A stretch of 64,000 nt of DNA from Phellopilus nigrolimitatus. Taxonomy: Eukaryota > Basidiomycota > Agaricomycetes > Hymenochaetales > Hymenochaetaceae. Below are positions 1 to 10,457 of this stretch, piece by piece. The stretch is taken from NCBI GenBank assembly GCA_021029095.1, contig JAJOHG010000127.1, positions 1 through 64,000 of the forward strand. Direction: 5' to 3'. Under the pieces are notes generated by a model, which was given only the letters and a program-made list of their open reading frames with translations, did no database searches and was not told where the DNA came from. Positions within the stretch are counted from its first letter, which is position 1. Every line of letters begins with the position of its first letter. The position numbers and the translations under genes were made by a program.

Positions 1-220
1 CGAAGACATAGAAAACGGAGTAGAGTATGCCGCGCCCTCCAAGTGGCTCGCGGCGTACCTTGCCATTTTCTTCGAGAACGAAGACAGGGAGCTCGAAGGC
101 CTGGCAGAGGCGCTGATCAAGCGCGGGGCGGCTGCGAAGCCCGGAAGCGTGCTCCCGTTTCCGGCGGCGCTGCCGTCGCGCCGGGCGTTTTGGCAGAAAA
201 TTAGATACCGTGAATACTAG
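1..220 (+). CDS. Small protein of unknown family, C-terminal part only
   Basis: The frame starting at base 2 is open from the window edge to TAG at 218-220 (72 codons). It contains YAAPSKWLAAYL, ALIKRGAAAKPGSVLP and a WQKIRYR tail. The minus-strand gene at 13157-13717 has near-matching YAAPAKWIAAYL, ALIKYGASAKPGSVVP and WQKIRYR. The gene at 6677-7171 has the weaker match ALIKHGKDAAPGSVLP. I do not recognise the family. The start lies outside the window, so intactness cannot be judged. It sits in the left arm as the mirror partner of the copy at 13157. Confidence 0.6.
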   Translation, partial: EDIENGVEYAAPSKWLAAYLAIFFENEDRELEGLAEALIKRGAAAKPGSVLPFPAALPSRRAFWQKIRYREY

Positions 221-2980
221 CTTAATATGCTTTGCTGTAATGACGCCTAAGTGCGATTAGACGATGAATAATTAGTGCAAATGTCCAGTCTTCTGGATAA
301 AACATATAGTAGATTTAGAGAGAGAGATCCCTGTGAGAAAGTGAAACCTGAACTCATTTGCAGCCATATTCAGTGGACGCAGAAGCAATGCCGATCTACA
401 GAACCAGCCGGCCTTGCTCCCGAAGGCGCAAGGGGAGGAAACCGAGTAAAAAGCAAGTGCAAAGAGGAGTTATCTCAGAGCCCTTGCTGACTTTCCAGGA
501 TACGCTCCCCGCTTCCCCGCACGGCCAACGTGGACGAGTCGAGGAAGACACGCCGCCAGAATAGAAACGAAGAATGAAAGAGATGCCCAGGACCCGGTAC
601 AGCTACCGGAAAGCCGGGCTTAAAGAGCGGCGAAAAGCGAAGGCAGAGCCGACCGGGTCCTTTGGCATATCAGAAGAAAGTGTCAGATTTCGACGCACAG
701 AGATGCGACCAGCAAGACGGGACGTCTAGAGCTCGTACGTGCGTCGCCAAAAACCAAGACGTGCCCGGATTAATACATATTAAAGCAGCCAGCTGTGTCA
801 ATATCAATCAAGCCGCTAGCTAGCGAGTCGCGAGATCCGCTAGAAATGTTGAGAGTGCTGGCGCGGGAAGCGGCTTGACAAGATGGTAGCAGACGTTCAG
901 GCATGTCTGCAAGCTTGACAGTTCCAGATCGCAGAGCACTCGACAGTCCTTGAGTATCAGGCGGATGCGCTGCCGACGGCACACACCGCATTCAACAGGC
1001 GCAAGGCATGTATCAGCGCCGCCGACTAGGAGGCCGTCAAAGATGGAGACGTGAGGAGAGACGGCGGAACAGCATAGACTACCCTTCGTTCTGGACCTAT
1101 AACGAACGACGTTTCCAGTTTACTTCGACGTGGCAGCAAGTTACGTAGACAGACACGTGATTCAACTGACGTCATCAGTCGTCTTCGCGGTCTGCGTTCG
1201 CAGTGGCGCCGTCGAGCGTTGCGAGTAACCCAACCGTCGCACTATTCACGGCTTCACAAGCCAGTGACGCAACACCTGACGGAACGGCACGTCATCCAGC
1301 TCGCAATTTGCAGTCCGGCTTATCTCGCTAGGGACAAGATGACGCCTTCTCCGGAGCCGGCAGCGTCTCACTTGAGGGCGCGAAGCCTGCAGGACGGCAT
1401 GGAGACGGACACAGGCACAAGAGCCAGCGGAAACTCGTAAGTGTGCTGCAAAAACGGAGTGCGGGTATTACGGCGGCGACACGCGGCATCCTGCACGCCT
1501 CGGAGTAGATGGAAGAAAGGGGCGCGGAGAGCGCATGCGGCGGTGCGGGGAAGGATGGTTGCTCGGTTCGCCCGCAGAAGCCACATGCAATAAACGGTTT
1601 TTTGAATGGAAGACTGCTGCGCGCAGTCACTGGCTTCGCGCCTTCGTGTCTTCGACTTCGAACTCTGGGATTCCAGTGTCATCTCGCCCGGCCGGGCACT
1701 CCCATCGCGCTTTCGGGGCGCCCCTCGGTCCCGCAGGCAGGAACAACAACGTTTAATTAACCCTCGCGGGTTCTGTTGGCGTGCCTCGCGCGCGGGGTGC
1801 AGACAGCGTGGCGTGGGACCCGCTATTCTGCCGCCTAGAGTGCTGCGACGCGGACCTCTCGGTCACAGCTACAGCAGTGTGCTGCGGAGACGTATGACAA
1901 GCTCTGGGCGATAAGGGGCGTGCAGTGCAAGACAGCGCCCATAAGCATATGCAGTATGCGGTATACATATGTACGCCGTGCTTCTCTGGACGTGCCAGCA
2001 CAGTTCTTTTTTTTTAGCGAAGGCTGGGTCGCTAACACGTTCCGAGTCGGGGCTGAACTTGATTTCGAGTAGTGTTGTTGGGGAACTCAAGGGGTTTTGC
2101 CGTTGCCGCAATACTAAGCTCGAATCTTGGGTTGGCAAAACCTGGCAGAAGCCCTCGGCTTCGGCCGGCCGCCTCCGAGGCTAAACTTTGCCGGAATTGA
2201 AATTTATTCTTGCAATGCCTTTTCCAGGCCAGAATCGCTAGAAAAAGCGATATAGAGCATATTACGATTTTTGCCATACCGGATTGCCAGGCTTTGCCAG
2301 GCGAAATGGCAAATTTCGTCTGTTTGAGTTTTGCCCTCGATGGAGTCTTGTCGGAGCGGGTCGTGCTGGGCCTATCGGCTTGAATCGTCCGAGCTGGCTG
2401 CCAATGGGGTGCTACTGCACACCGGTACCGGATCTGATAAGATGTCACTCCAATCGAATCTCTATCAGTAACACGCATCAGATAAGATATCGCGTGTAGC
2501 CTAAAACTCTCCGATCTTCTTTTCTCGCACCCCCGAGGCCCCGTCGGCCATTGGTATTGCCATCCATTAAAAAAAAAAGCTCGTACGCTGTGTCTGGTAT
2601 ACGCCGCGCACTCTCCCACTCTAATCACGGCTCATTTTTTCTATGCAGCGTCGTCGAAGACGCGTCGTGGTGTCGCCCCGCGCGGAAATGACAAGGACGT
2701 CTCGCAAGCAAACCAGCTGCCTCCCCGCCGGAGTCTCCAAAACCAAAGAAGACCGGATTCGAACGGGTCGCCCTGAAATATATCTAAATATGCATACGCA
2801 GGAGCTGACAGCACACGGGGTTGGCTCGGCTACCTCGCCCGCCAAAATAATTTTTCTTAGTCACGGGCATGCAGGACAAAAGTCGAGCAGCACTCCGGAA
2901 ATTATAACGCCATCGTCCTTCGCAACTACCGCTTCCTTATCCTCCTACCCCTGCGTCCACAGCCCGCGGGCCCATCCAGC
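221..2980. other. Left-arm intergenic DNA, no supported gene
   Basis: Several short frames exist, but comparison with the mirror region 10458-13156 shows that reading frames are not preserved between arms. For example, the frame at 1606 and its mirror near 11660 agree for about 40 codons and then shift. The last ~350 bases, including a pyrimidine-rich stretch before the ATG at 2981, probably hold the ferric-reductase promoter. One insertion at 2102-2327 is absent from the other arm. Confidence 0.5.
2102..2327. other. Insertion present only in the left arm
   Basis: The left arm has about 226 bp that are missing at the equivalent place in the right arm (around 11130-11160). The insert is bounded by an 8-bp direct repeat GTTTTGCC at 2094-2101 and 2328-2335, which could be a target-site duplication. 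Its interior is rich in TTTGCC/GGCAAA motifs and has a CCTCGG/CCGAGG hairpin. I see no clear terminal inverted repeat, so its class is open. Confidence 0.4.
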
Positions 2981-5715
2981 ATGTCCTCCGCCGCCACCGC
3001 CCCGCCGCTCCAGCTGCACGCCCGCGCGACCGCCAGGCTGCACACGCACACCTACACCCACTACGCCGTGTACATCGTCGTTGCGCTCATCGGCGTCGTA
3101 GCCCTCTGGCACCTCGTTGAGCGCGTCCTCGCGTTCGCCGCACTCCGCCGCGCCCGCCGCCGCTTCCGCCTCCCCCCGGGAGGCACGGGCGAAGGACGCG
3201 AGAAGGACGCAGATAGAGAAGCGGCCGGGGGAAGAACAGAGCGCGTCGCCCTCCGGCGCGCCCCGCGCGCGCTCCTCGCGGCGGCGCGCGTCGTCGCGTA
3301 CCGCATCACGCTGCCCGTCGCGCCGGGCGCGCGCCTCCCGCTCGTCGAGGTGCTCATCCCGCTCGGCTACCTCGCGGCCCTGCTCACGTTCGAGTTCGCG
3401 AGCGGTGCGTGCGCGCCGCGTCCCCCCTCCTTTCTGCTCTTGCTGCTGACAATGCGTTCGTTTCTTTCGGCTGTGCAGTGCGCACCGCCGCGACGGACGA
3501 GCTCAGCTCGGCCTACTGGGCGAACCGCGCGGGCACCCTCGCGGTCAGCCAGCTCACGTTCATCGTCGCCCTCGCGGGCAAGAACAACGTCGTCTCGGGT
3601 GCGTCTTTTTTCTCCCCTCCATGGCACGCTTGCCGATTCCTGACCCGCCTCGTCTCCACGCCTGCAGCATTGACGGGCATCGGGTACGAGAAGGTGCGTC
3701 GCGCCGGCGTGGTTTGAATTGGCCCGGCTGGCTGACGAACGGACGGCGCGATACACTAGCTGAACATATTGCACCGCGCCGCCTCGCGCACGATCGTCCT
3801 CCTCGTCTGGGTGCACCTCTGGGGCTGGGTACGCGCCTCTCTCTTCCCCACTTCTCTCCAAGCTAACCATCCACTTCTGCTCCGCGTCGCAGTGGAAGAT
3901 CGGGTACGTCCCCTCCTCCCTCCCTCCCTCCTTCTCCCCCGCGCATGAATGACAGACACGGCGCCTCCCCAAAACCCAAAACAGCCTGACCGACGAGATC
4001 GCGCCCAACACGTGGTTCACCGAGGTCGGCATCGTCGGCGCCGTCGCGCTCACGCTCGCAACGCTCCTCGGCGCGAAGCAGCTGCGCGACCGCGCGTACG
4101 ATGTCTTCGTCGTGGGGCACGTCGTGCTCGTCCTGTGCGTCCCGCGCCGCCCCCACCCCCCGTTTCCACTCCTGACTAACAGCGTCGGCGCACAGCGTCT
4201 TCCTCCTCGCGGGCTACTTCCACGTGCGCGTGTTCCCGGGGTACGTCCCTCCTTCGCCCCGTCGCTTGATCGCTCACGCATGCACACGCACGCATGCACA
4301 CAGGTACAAGCCCTATATGTGGCCCCCCCTCCTCATCTGGGGGCTCGACCGCGCCCTGCGCGCCGCACGCGTCCTCCGGCTGCGCTTCCTCGCCGCGCGC
4401 GCCGCGTCCTCCGGAGCGGGCACGCACGCGACGCTCGAGGTGCTCTCGCCCGACACGCTCCGCGTCACGCTGCGCACGCGCGGCGGCGGGCTCACGTGGC
4501 GCGCGGGGCAGAGCGTGTACCTTATCGCACCCGCTGCGGCGCGCAGCCCGCTCGCGGCGCACCCGTTCACGATCGCGAGCGTCGACGCGGCGCTGCCCGC
4601 CTCCGCTGCCCCTTCTTCACACGGGGGCGGGGGCGAGGAGCGCGAGCTGCGCTTCATCGTGCGCGCGCGCCTCGGTTTCACGCGCCGCCTGCACGCGCTC
4701 GCGGCGCGCGCGCCGGGCGGCGTGTGCACCACGAGCGTGTATGTCGACGGGCCGTACGGCGCCCCGCCGGACGTACACGCGTATCCGCGCGTTGTGCTCG
4801 TCGCCGGTGCGTTTCGGGTCCTCCCTTTTCTCTGAGACGCAGGCTTGCTGACTGGAAATCTCTAACTAAATGAATGAATGGTGTTGGCGGGATAGGCGGC
4901 TCGGGCGTATCGTTCACGCTGCCGTTGCTCCTTGACGTCGCGCGGTACGTGCGGATAGGGCTGTTGTGCGGCGGAGGCCGGTGCTGACTTTGGATGACTG
5001 TTTTTTGCAGCCGCGCGCGGGAGGAAACACCGACGACGCGCACGCAGCGCGTCCTCTTCGTGTGGTTCGTGCGCGAGCAAGGCAAGTGCCGGCGTTTACA
5101 CTCCCTCCACCTCCCTCCGCGCCATTCTAACGCAGCACGCAGAACACATCGAGTGGATCGCGCGCGACCTCGCCGCGCTCGAGGCACGTCTCCCGGGCGG
5201 GCTGGATGTCGCCGTGCGCATCTTCGTCACGGGGATGGCGACGACGTCGCCCGCCGACGCGGCCGCGCTCGCGCTGTCGTCGCTCGCGGAGAAGGACACG
5301 GACGCGGACGCCTCCGCGGGCTCGTCGAAGGAGAAGCTCGAGTCGCCCGTGTCGCCCGTGTCGGAGGCGCCGAGCGCGGAGGACGAAAAGGCGGCGCGGA
5401 CGGCGCAGAGAAATACGGCGATGGTCCACGTGGCGCGCGGCCGCCCGGGCGTCGCGGCGCTCCTTGAGGAGGAGCTTGCGGGTGCGGGCGGGGAGGCGTG
5501 TGTGAGCGGTGCGTGGCGTGGCGCTTCCTTTGTTTCCTTTATTTTTTTGGTTTCTTTCGCGCTGGTGCTGACGCCCCTTCCACACAGTGTCCGGCCCGCA
5601 GGCGCTCATCGACGACGTGCGCGGGGCGCTGCGCGGCCCGCGGGCGGGCGGGCCGGGCGCGGTCCTGCGCGGCGGCGCGGGCGTGTTCCTGCACGTCGAG
5701 CACTTTGGGATGTGA
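2981..5715 (+). CDS. Ferric reductase (FRE/NOX-type transmembrane), left copy
   Basis: Predicted to reduce extracellular Fe(III), moving electrons from NADPH via FAD and two hemes across the membrane. Twelve exons: 2981-3404, 3479-3598, 3668-3693, 3760-3828, 3893-3903, 3985-4134, 4196-4240, 4304-4806, 4896-4944, 5011-5081, 5143-5508, 5588-5715, giving 653 aa. Heme ligands fit His195/His209 and His262/His276, both pairs 14 residues apart. The FAD motif HPFT lies near residue 368, GPYG near 431 and a nucleotide-binding GGSGVS near 450. Exon 10 ends at a GC donor (AAG/GCAAGT), also seen in the other copy. An acidic/Ser stretch interrupts the C-terminal domain around 5290-5400. No iron permease or multicopper oxidase is beside it. 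The family is secure; the substrate (iron or copper) is inferred. Confidence 0.9.
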
Positions 5716-5801
5716 GCATCGACAACAACAAAAAAAGAAAGGACGCAGTCGGGGGACGGCCGCAGTGCTGAAGAAACGCGGGATTGCGTGTACGTATGAC
5801 G

Positions 5802-5833
<32 letters not shown>

Positions 5834-6676
5834 TGAGGAGACAGAAGACAGAAGATAGATGGCGGCGGCGCGGGCGGCGTAGATTAGATGTGTGTACCGC
5901 TATGGCTGTGTATACGTGCTGTTCTGCATTTGCGTGCGGGGCTCCTGGCATTTCCCTGTTCCTTCCTTCCTTCTTTCGTTCCCTGCGCGTCGACGCGCGG
6001 TTGTGACTTTTTTCGGACCTTTGTAGATGGGGATGCGCTCTTTTTTCTTCTTGATTGGGTATATATACACGTAGTATAGTATATGTACTATACGGTGCGC
6101 TGGCGTGGTCTCAATGCTCGTATCGAGGTATTGCATGCAGTAGTGGTAATGTTGCAAACAAGGCCCACACTCGGCGGGATCGCGAGGGTCGGCGTAGATC
6201 GGCGCCGCCACTCTCCCACGGGTACCGGGGGATCCATAATTGTGATATCTAAAGGCCAGCGCCAGGAGCGCCTTCCGTTTCCTTCCTGTTGTTGCAAGGA
6301 AGGAGACAGAAACGCAAGAATCTAGCCTAGGAACAGGGATGCAAAGCTCTCTAGTAGTGTGGTTTTTCTCCACTTTGCATTGAGGCTTTCCCAGTGGTAT
6401 GACAGCCAGAGCCCATGATAGCGCCTACTAAGCAAACACCCTCCTCGCAACGGTTGCCATTGACCCATCTGAGTCCCTCCAAGGAGAAAGAGCACAAGTG
6501 CGATCCCTTTGCAAAGTTATGGGGCGTAGAGGTATATAAACTTGCTCAGCTCGAGGCTCTCGGGGCAGAGCCGAAGAGCATCAAAGCACAAGAATCTGAG
6601 GAAGGTGGACCGTTTCGCAGACACCGCAGAAACTGGTTTGGGGGCGCTTACCAGCCCCGGTTCCTGATATCCCAGA
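5716..6676. other. 3' flank and start of the palindrome spacer
   Basis: The reductase 3' flank, a (GAC)n tract at about 5799-5834, and the inner end of the left arm lie here. Homology to the right arm is visible to about 6105 and again around 6197-6230. From there to 6676 is spacer and the likely promoter of the gene at 6677, with a TATA-like GTATATAAA at about 6531. I see no other gene. Confidence 0.5.
5799..5834. repeat. (GAC)n microsatellite
   Basis: About eleven tandem GAC/ACG triplets lie about 85 bp downstream of the left reductase stop codon. The mirror position in the right arm (about 7555-7585) has only a short, degenerate version. Confidence 0.85.
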
Positions 6677-7171
6677 ATGCAGTTCGAAACCCGCCCGCAC
6701 GACGCGCTCGCCGACTCGTCTGTCTACTTCGCCGTGACGAAGGACGAAAAGACGGGGATATATTTCTCGGGCAACGCCGCGCACAGACCTGTGTTCGTCT
6801 ACTGCGCGTACCGACAGACGCGGGCAGACGGAGGCGGGTACGGGACGGGGTACATGCCGGACATCGGAGACACAGACGAGGCATTTACACATGAAAGACT
6901 CCGACTCCGCTCGGCCATCAGCCTGTATGACACGCCACGGAGTGTCGAAAAGCTCAGCGAGTACCGCCAAAAGGTGAAGAAACGCAGCGACAAAGACAGA
7001 GAAAGAAACGCAGCGTATGGCACGTGCGCTCAGTGGCTTACGGCTTACCTCGGCGAACTCTTTCACATCGAAGAAACGTACGCAGAGGCGCTGATAAAGC
7101 ACGGGAAGGACGCAGCGCCCGGAAGCGTGCTTCCAGTTTCGTCGCTGCGATGCCCTGGTAAAAAAAAGTAG
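6677..7171 (+). CDS. Small protein of unknown family, spacer copy
   Basis: An intronless frame of 164 aa. It shares blocks with the gene at 13157-13717: SSVYFAVT against SSLCVVFT, TGIYFSGN against MGIYLSGN, and ALIKHGKDAAPGSVLP against ALIKYGASAKPGSVVP. No catalytic motif, signal peptide or membrane segment is evident. The C-terminus is rich in Lys. A TATA-like GTATATAAA lies near 6531, about 145 bp upstream. It sits in the spacer between the two inverted arms, which carry the other two family members. It is clearly more diverged than the arm copies are from each other. Function unknown. Confidence 0.65.
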   Translation: MQFETRPHDALADSSVYFAVTKDEKTGIYFSGNAAHRPVFVYCAYRQTRADGGGYGTGYMPDIGDTDEAFTHERLRLRSAISLYDTPRSVEKLSEYRQKVKKRSDKDRERNAAYGTCAQWLTAYLGELFHIEETYAEALIKHGKDAAPGSVLPVSSLRCPGKKK

Positions 7172-7663
7172 ATATCGTGGATGTTTAGCTTAGGATGCCC
7201 TGCTGTGACGACGCCTCAGCGTAAATAGACGATAAAGTGGTCTGTGAAAGAGGCCCAATCTTCCGGATAAAATTGAGCAAAGCAGATTTGAACAGAGATG
7301 CCCGTGGGAGAGTAGTGGCGCCGATCCGCGCCAGCGCACCGTATAGTGTACATACTATACTACGTGCATATATACCTAGTCAAAAAAAAGAGAGATCCGG
7401 AAAAGGCACAACCGCGCGTCGACGCGCAGGGAGCGAAAGAACGAAGGAACAAAGAGCCCCGCATACAAATACAGAACAGCACATGGATAAACGCAGACAT
7501 AGCGGTACACACATCTAATCTACGCCGCCCGCGCCGCCGCCGTCTATCTTCTGTCTTCTGTCTCCTCCTCCTCGTCCGTCATACGTACACACAGGGGTTC
7601 ACATCCCTTCAGCGCGCCGGCCGCCCTTTTCGGCGTTCTTTCTTTTGTTGTCGCTGTCAAGGC
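7172..7663. other. Spacer end and inner end of the right arm
   Basis: Downstream of the small gene the sequence enters the right arm at about 7300. A stretch near 7410 (GCGTCGACGCG) mirrors one at about 5990 in the left arm. It leads into the 3' flank of the minus-strand reductase, whose stop codon is at 7664-7666. No gene seen. Confidence 0.5.
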
Positions 7664-10457
7664 TCACATCCCAAAGTGCTCAACGTGCAGGAACACGCCC
7701 GCGCCGCCGCGCAGGACCGCGCCCGGCCCGCCCGCCCGCAGGTCGCGCAGCGCCCCGCGCACGTCGTCGATGAGCGCCTGCGGGCCGGACACTGTGTGGA
7801 AGGGGCGTCAGCACCCGGCGTGAAAGATTTTTTTTTTAAAAGGAAGCAAAGGAAACGCCACGCCACGCACCGCTCACGCACGCCTCCCCGCCCGCACCCG
7901 CAAGCTCCTCCTCTAGGAGAGCCGCGACGCCCGGGCGGCCGCGCGCCACACGGATCATCTGCGTGTTGCGCTGGCTCAGGCCCGCGCCCGTCCTCGCCGC
8001 TTTTTCGTCCTCCGCGCTCGGCGCCTCCGACACGGGCGACACGGGCGACTCGAGCTTCTCCTTCGACGAGCCCGCCGAGACGCCCGCGCCCGTCTCCGCG
8101 AGCGTCGGCAGCGCGTCCACGGCCGCGGGCGTCCCCGTGACGAAGATGCGCACGGCGACGTCCAGCCCGCCCGGCATGCGCGCCTCGAGCGCGGCGAGGT
8201 CGCGCGCGATCCACTCGATGTGTTCTGCGTGCTGCGTTAGCATGATACGGAAGGGGGTGGGTGGGGTAAGTGTAATGCCGGCAGCACTTGCCTCGCTCGC
8301 GCACGAACCACACGAAGAGGACGCGCCGCGTGCGCGTCGTCGGGGTCTCGTCCCGCGCGCGGCTGCAAAGACAAAAACAAGAAGCAATCATCCAAAGTCA
8401 GCGCCGACCGCCGCCGCACAACAGCCCTATCCGCACGTACCGCGCGACGTCAAGGAGCAACGGCAGCGTGAACGACACGCCCGAGCCGCCTGCCCCGCCA
8501 ACACCATTCATTCATATAGTTAGAGATTTCCAGTCAGCAAACCTGCGTCTCAGATAAAAAGGAGAGGACGCAAAAAACGCACCAGCGACGAGCACAACGC
8601 GCGGGTACGCGTGCACGTCCGGCGGGGCGCCGTACGGCCCGTCGACATACACGCTCGTGGCGCACACGCCGCCCGGCGCGCGCGCCGCGAGCGCGTGCAG
8701 GCGGCGCGTGAACCCGCGGCGCGCGCGCACGATGAAGCGCAGCTCGCGCTCCTCGCCCCCCTGCGCGCCCCCGCCCCCGTGTGGAGAAGAGGGCAGCGCC
8801 GCGTCGACGCTCGCGATCGTGAACGGGTGCGCCGCGAGCGGGCTGCGCGCCGCGGCGGGCGCGGTGAGGTACGCGCTCTGCCCCGCGCGCCACGCGAGCG
8901 CGAGCGCGCCGCCGCGCGTGCGCAGCGTGACGCGGAGCGTGTCGGGCGAGAGCACCTCGAGCGTCGCGTGCGTGCCTGCCCCGGAGGACGCGGTGCGCGC
9001 GGCGAGGAGGCGCAGCCGGAGGACGCGCGCGGCGCGTAGGGCGCGGTCGAGCCCCCAGACGAGGAAGGGCGGCCAGACGTAGGGCTTGTAGCTGCATACG
9101 TGTGTGCGTGAGCAAGCGGGGCGGGGCGGGCAGACGAGGGGAGGGGACGTACGCCGGGAACACGCGCACGTGGAAGTAGGCCGCGAGGAGGAAGACGCTG
9201 CGCGCCGGCGGCGGCATTAGTCAGTCAATCAGCGCGACGGGGATGGGGACGGGGGTGGGGCGGCGCGGGACGGGACGCACAGGACGAGCACGACGTGCAC
9301 CGCGACGAAGACGTCGTACGCGCGGTCGCGCAGCTGCTTCGCGCCGAGGAGCGCCGCGAGCGTGAGCGCGGAGGCGCCGACGATGCCGACCTCGATGAAC
9401 CATGAGTCGGGCGCGTCTTCGCCGAACAGGCTGTTTGGAGGGGGGGAGCCGAGTCGGTCAGTCATGCACGGGGGAGAGGGGAGGGAGGGGACGTACCCGA
9501 TCTTCCACTGCGGGAGGATAACAGAAGTGCAAGAAGTGCACGTTGAGTGTGTGCTGGAGAGGAGAGAAGAGGAGAGGAGAGGCGCGTACCCGGCCCCAGA
9601 GGTGCACCCAGATGAGGAGGACGATTGTGCGCGAGGCGGCGCGGTGCAGGATATTGAGCTGTATCCGTCCGTCAGCCGGGCCAAACCAAATCAAACCACG
9701 CCGGGGGCGACGCACCTTCTCGTACCCGATGCCCGTCAGCACTGCAGGCGCGGGTCAGAAAGCGACGCGCCGTGGAGGGAAGAAAAAAAGACGCACCGGA
9801 GACGATGTTGTTCTTGCCCGCGAGGGCGACGACGAACGTGAGCTGGCTGACCGCGAGGACGCCCGCGCGGTTCGCCCAGTAGGACGGGCTGAGCGCGCCG
9901 GTCGCGACGCTGCGCGCTGCACGCCCCGAAAAACAGGACAGAGAAAACACATGAATAAATAGGGCAGGCGCGGGGGAGGGGGACGGGGACGGGGACGCAC
10001 CGCGCGCGAACTCGAGCGTGAGCAGGGCCGCGAGGTAGCCGAGCGGGATGAGCACCTCGACGAGCGGGAGGCGCGTGCCCGGCGCGACGGGCAGCGTGAC
10101 GCGGTACGCGACGACGCGCGCCGCCGCGAGGAGCGCGTGCGGGGCGCGCCGGAGGGCGACGCGCTCTGTTCTTGCTCCCCCGGCGGCTTCTCTATCTGCG
10201 TCTGCGCCCTTCTCGCGTGCGTCGCTCGTGCCACTCGGAGGTGGGCGGCTTCGGGCGCGGCGGAGCGCGGCGAACGCGAGGGCGCGCTCGGCGAGGTGCC
10301 AGAGGGCGACGGCGCCGATGAGCGCGGAGACGAGGTACACGGCGTAGTGGGGGTAGGTGAACGTGCGAAATTTGGCGTGTACCTTGTCGGGGCTGGCGGC
10401 GGCGGCGGACGCGCGTGGGTACAGCTGGAGCGGCGGGGCGGCGGGCGCGGAGGACAT
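7664..10457 (-). CDS. Ferric reductase (FRE/NOX-type transmembrane), right copy
   Basis: Paralogue of the gene at 2981 in mirror orientation, with the same exon order from the ATG at 10457 to the TGA at 7664-7666. It keeps HPFTIAS, VDGPYGAPP and the GEACVS/VSGPQAL end, and the two His pairs in the membrane domain. The FAD-domain exon has a small insertion (GGGGAQGGEE against GGGGEE). The acidic linker in the C-terminal domain is shorter and different (TPAAVDALPTLAETGAGV) from the left copy. The same GC-AG intron (GAG/GCAAGT) is present near 8300. No frameshift was seen, so both copies look functional. The two genes converge on the spacer. Role as for the left copy: plasma-membrane NADPH-dependent metalloreductase. 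Confidence 0.88.

Larger units (their letters stand above)
1..6230. repeat. Left arm of a ~6-kb inverted duplication
   Basis: This stretch is matched in reverse orientation by about 7300-13440. The arms share the ferric-reductase gene, its flanks, and the 3' end of a small unknown gene. Non-coding parts align in patches with indels, for example the sequence around 5880-6105 against 7315-7530. The arms are clearly related but not identical, so they have had time to diverge. The true outer edge of the left arm lies beyond the window. Confidence 0.85.

Noticed and set aside
1509..1914. Open frames in the arm flank (1509-1914) with apparent match at 11517-11810
   Set aside because: The peptides agree only for about 40 codons, then the match jumps frame. 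Conservation is at DNA level, not protein level.
2745..2775. tRNA-like GGATTCGAACGGG box (B-box-like, minus strand), with a counterpart near 10718 in the other arm
   Set aside because: The T-stem has mismatches in both arms, no acceptor or D-arm partner is found at the right distance, and the sequence differs between arms. Chance similarity or a remote relic.
3061..4732. Several long antisense and alternate frames over the ferric-reductase exons
   Set aside because: Very high GC content leaves stops rare in all frames. They overlap exons with clear FRE motifs and are Arg/Ala/Pro-rich shadows.
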